Origin: Durusdinium trenchii
Lineage: Eukaryota; Sar; Dinophyceae; Suessiales; Symbiodiniaceae
NCBI GenBank assembly: GCA_963970005.1
Contig: CAXAMN010003692.1
Coordinates: 1 to 64,000 of the forward strand
Length of the DNA stretch: 64,000 nt
Reading direction: 5' to 3'
Shown here piece after piece: positions 62,090 to 64,000 of the stretch. The position numbers and the translations under genes were made by a program. Numbering within the stretch: position 1 is the stretch's first letter; each line of letters starts with the position of its first letter. Below the pieces are notes generated by a model. It had not been told where the DNA came from and did not search any database. It saw only the letters and a list, made by a program, of their open reading frames with translations.

Positions 62090-62440
62090 GAAAGTTTAGA
62101 GATCTAGAGGAGTTGGGGTCCAGAGAGGTGATGGTGGTGATGGTGCTGGTGGTGGTGCGTGAGTGCGAGCGAGCGAGGGAGTGTGAGTGTGAGTGTGAGT
62201 GAGAGTATGAGTGTGAGTGTGAGTGTGTGAGCGAGTGAGTGAGTGAGTGAGTGAGGGAGGGAGGGAGGGAGGGAGGGAGGGAGGGAGGGAGTGAGTGTGA
62301 GCGTGAGTGAGAGTGAGAGTGAGAATGGGTGAGAGCATGAGTGAGAGTGGGAGTGAGAGTGAGAGTTAGACGCGTGAGAGCGAGAGTGAGAGAGAGAGAG
62401 AGAGAGCGCGAGCGAGAGTGGGAGTGAGAGTGAGCATTTG
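62090..62440 (+). repeat. GATCTAGAGG words, then GAGT/GGGA microsatellite
   Basis: 62155-62435 is GAGTGTGAGTGAG with an internal run of GGGA at about 62246-62290. It leads directly into array C, the same arrangement as at 60655-60786. Confidence 0.85.
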
Positions 62441-62449
62441 ACAGCACAA

Positions 62450-62830
62450 AGTACTGCGCCTGCGACGAAATCTGCACTTCGAGGTTCACAAAGTACGAAA
62501 TCTGCACTTCGAGGTTCGCAAAGGACTGCGCGCCCGCCACGAAATCTGCGCTTCGAGGCTCACATAGTGCTGCGCCTGCCATGAAATCCACACTTGAAGG
62601 TCCACAAAGTACTGCGCCTGCCACGGTTCCTGAAAACCTGCCACATGTAGAAAAGGCATGATTCACTGCATCTGTCGCGAAGTCAAAGTGTGTTGAAGAT
62701 CACCACCATGTCCAAAGTGCTGCGCCTGCCACGAAATCTGCCCGCTCCGATCCCTTGCGCCTGTCACGAAAAGTCGAGTTTGGACTACTAAAGCACGAGG
62801 TTTCCCTGGCGCCTGCCACCAAAAGTGACC
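62450..62830 (+). repeat. 42-bp satellite array C, degenerate
   Basis: Five or so recognisable units to about 62640 (CTGCGCCTGCCACGAAATC and variants), then scattered partial units such as GTGCTGCGCCTGCCACGAAA near 62718. Confidence 0.85.
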
Positions 62831-62839
62831 ATCGTGTCC

Positions 62840-64000
62840 GAAAATGCGCGCGGCGCCACTATGAGAGCGCAGTCGCGACAAGCACCAGCTCCAGCCAAAC
62901 AGATTTTGCGAGCCTGCGCAGTCTGTGAATTTCTTCTACAAATTGGGTCAACCCCTGTATTGGAAACGGCCATTTTGTAGGGAAATATTGGTTTGCTACG
63001 GAATCACTTTCCTGGGTGTTCGTGAGTTGTACAGTGACCAGGGTAATTTTTGAGCATGTTAGCAAAAACAATGACTTGCAAGGCAGGGCCCATTTGTATA
63101 CATATAGATGTAATTTTTATATCATCCGTTGACTCGAGCATGTGCAGCCACCCACCATAGTTTTGAAAAGGGTTACAGCCCATTTTGTAGAGATGTTTGT
63201 TTAAACATTTTTCTTGGACGGGTTGATTTTATAGAGAGCCCACTTTTCTGATAATTTTTTTTGCGCCCACTCAGGCCAATCCCCAACCCAATATTATAGA
63301 CTTAAGGTTTCTATCTTGGGGGGTTTGATTTTTGGATGGATTGGTTGGTTTGGACCTGGGGTGAGGCATTTGTAGATGCAACATGCCCGTAACGGGGTTG
63401 TCGTGTGAATTTTACAGGGGATTATAATTATATAATCATTGATATATATATATATATGATTTTTGGCAGCTTAAATGAAGCCGAGGCCCACAAGATCCTA
63501 GCCCACGAAGCTTTGGTCCCAAATAGGATCGTGTTGCCTGTGAGCACCCTGCAGTGCAGTGTCGGAAGTCAGTGAATGTAGTTTCTAACACCCGGAGGCC
63601 ACCACTATTTTGTTAGGGTGTCATAGCGACAGGATGTACTTTAATTTTGTATCCTTTTTTTTGCGCACATCGTATCAGTGCTCATTTCAAACAGACAACG
63701 ACAAGCATTGCAGGCTCTTGCATCTCGCCAGTGGGTTGGCACGTGTTGTTGGTGCTTGGGTGCTTCTAGTTCCACGAGGCCTGGGGATGTATGCACGCAC
63801 TTGCCAGGACTCCTGACCCCAACTTTCCAATGCAAGGTCCAGATGATAATTAACAATACCCGTCAATACTTGTACCTCTGCAATATGTGTTTTTGACTTG
63901 GCTTCTGGAATTGCTTTGGAAGTCTAATGGCTTTTGTGCATTGCTTTGCAGATCTAGGTGTGGCGTGTGGTGTGGAGAGCAACACCAATCTACATGAGGC
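62840..64000. other. right end, no supported gene
   Basis: AT-rich, with a TA tract at 63441-63458. An open block at 63678-63816 has no recognisable protein. A TTTGCAG acceptor near 63951 could start an exon that leaves the window. Confidence 0.4.

Noticed and set aside
61866..62666. 266-residue minus-strand ORF
   Set aside because: Runs through the GAGT/GGGA microsatellite and array C; mostly Ser-His-Leu repeats.
1..64000. tRNA, rRNA or small nuclear RNA genes
   Set aside because: No cloverleaf or conserved core was seen by eye. A covariance-model scan would be needed to exclude them.

Overview
The window looks like nuclear DNA of a dinoflagellate, probably of the Symbiodiniaceae or a relative. 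This is inferred from gene style, not from a marker gene. Coding pieces are short exons with AG-G acceptors and GT or GC donors. Mobile elements of many kinds are packed between them. Nearly everything reads on the plus strand, and there are no bacterial operons or Shine-Dalgarno sites. One 100-base N gap at 39348-39447 shows that this is a scaffold. Without transcripts, most exon edges are approximate.

Region 1 (1-15 kb): about eight small unrecognised plus-strand genes. Several starts are preceded by a pure TA tract. They include a multi-exon proline/glycine-rich gene (3.87-4.89 kb), a 196-residue basic-tailed protein (6.79-7.38 kb), a duplicated small gene (7.85 and 10.72 kb), a gene ending in an MBD-like domain (8.54-10.2 kb) and a 682-residue transposase-like ORF (11.45-13.5 kb). 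Palindrome arrays and tandem repeats fill the spaces.

Region 2 (15-44 kb): one minus-strand ORF, then what reads as a diverged tandem duplication. Each copy has a mitochondrial-carrier-like gene followed by a small multi-pass membrane-protein gene: copy A at 18.0-19.8 and 28.1-29.1 kb, copy B at 32.2-39.0 and 42.6-44.0 kb. Different elements sit in the two copies. Copy A holds a decayed LINE-type retroelement (endonuclease, reverse transcriptase, zinc fingers, ubiquitin-specific-protease-like domain), followed by repeat arrays. In copy B a frameshifted element coding for a Ulp1-type (C48) cysteine protease sits inside the carrier gene. A recombinase-like ORF flanked by 54-bp direct repeats and purine tracts follows it.

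Region 3 (44-52 kb): a single-exon protein with a signal peptide, a glycine zipper and a coiled coil, then scattered exons of unrecognised genes, one with an EF-hand-like loop.

Region 4 (52.3-60.2 kb): a full-length Ty1/copia element with 195-bp LTRs that I read as identical, a 5-bp target duplication, an initiator-Met primer site, gag, protease, integrase, reverse transcriptase and RNase H. Two unusual additions are a methyltransferase-like domain before the integrase and a membrane/coiled-coil tail after RNase H. The frame breaks at least four times.

Region 5 (60.2-64 kb): two composite arrays (GAGT microsatellite followed by 42-bp satellite), related to the array at 27.4-27.9 kb, plus one clear exon of an unknown gene.

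The strongest candidates for something undescribed are the USP-like domain in the LINE, the methyltransferase-like domain in the copia element, the Ulp1 element inside the carrier gene, and the TA-tract-headed gene cluster of the first 14 kb.
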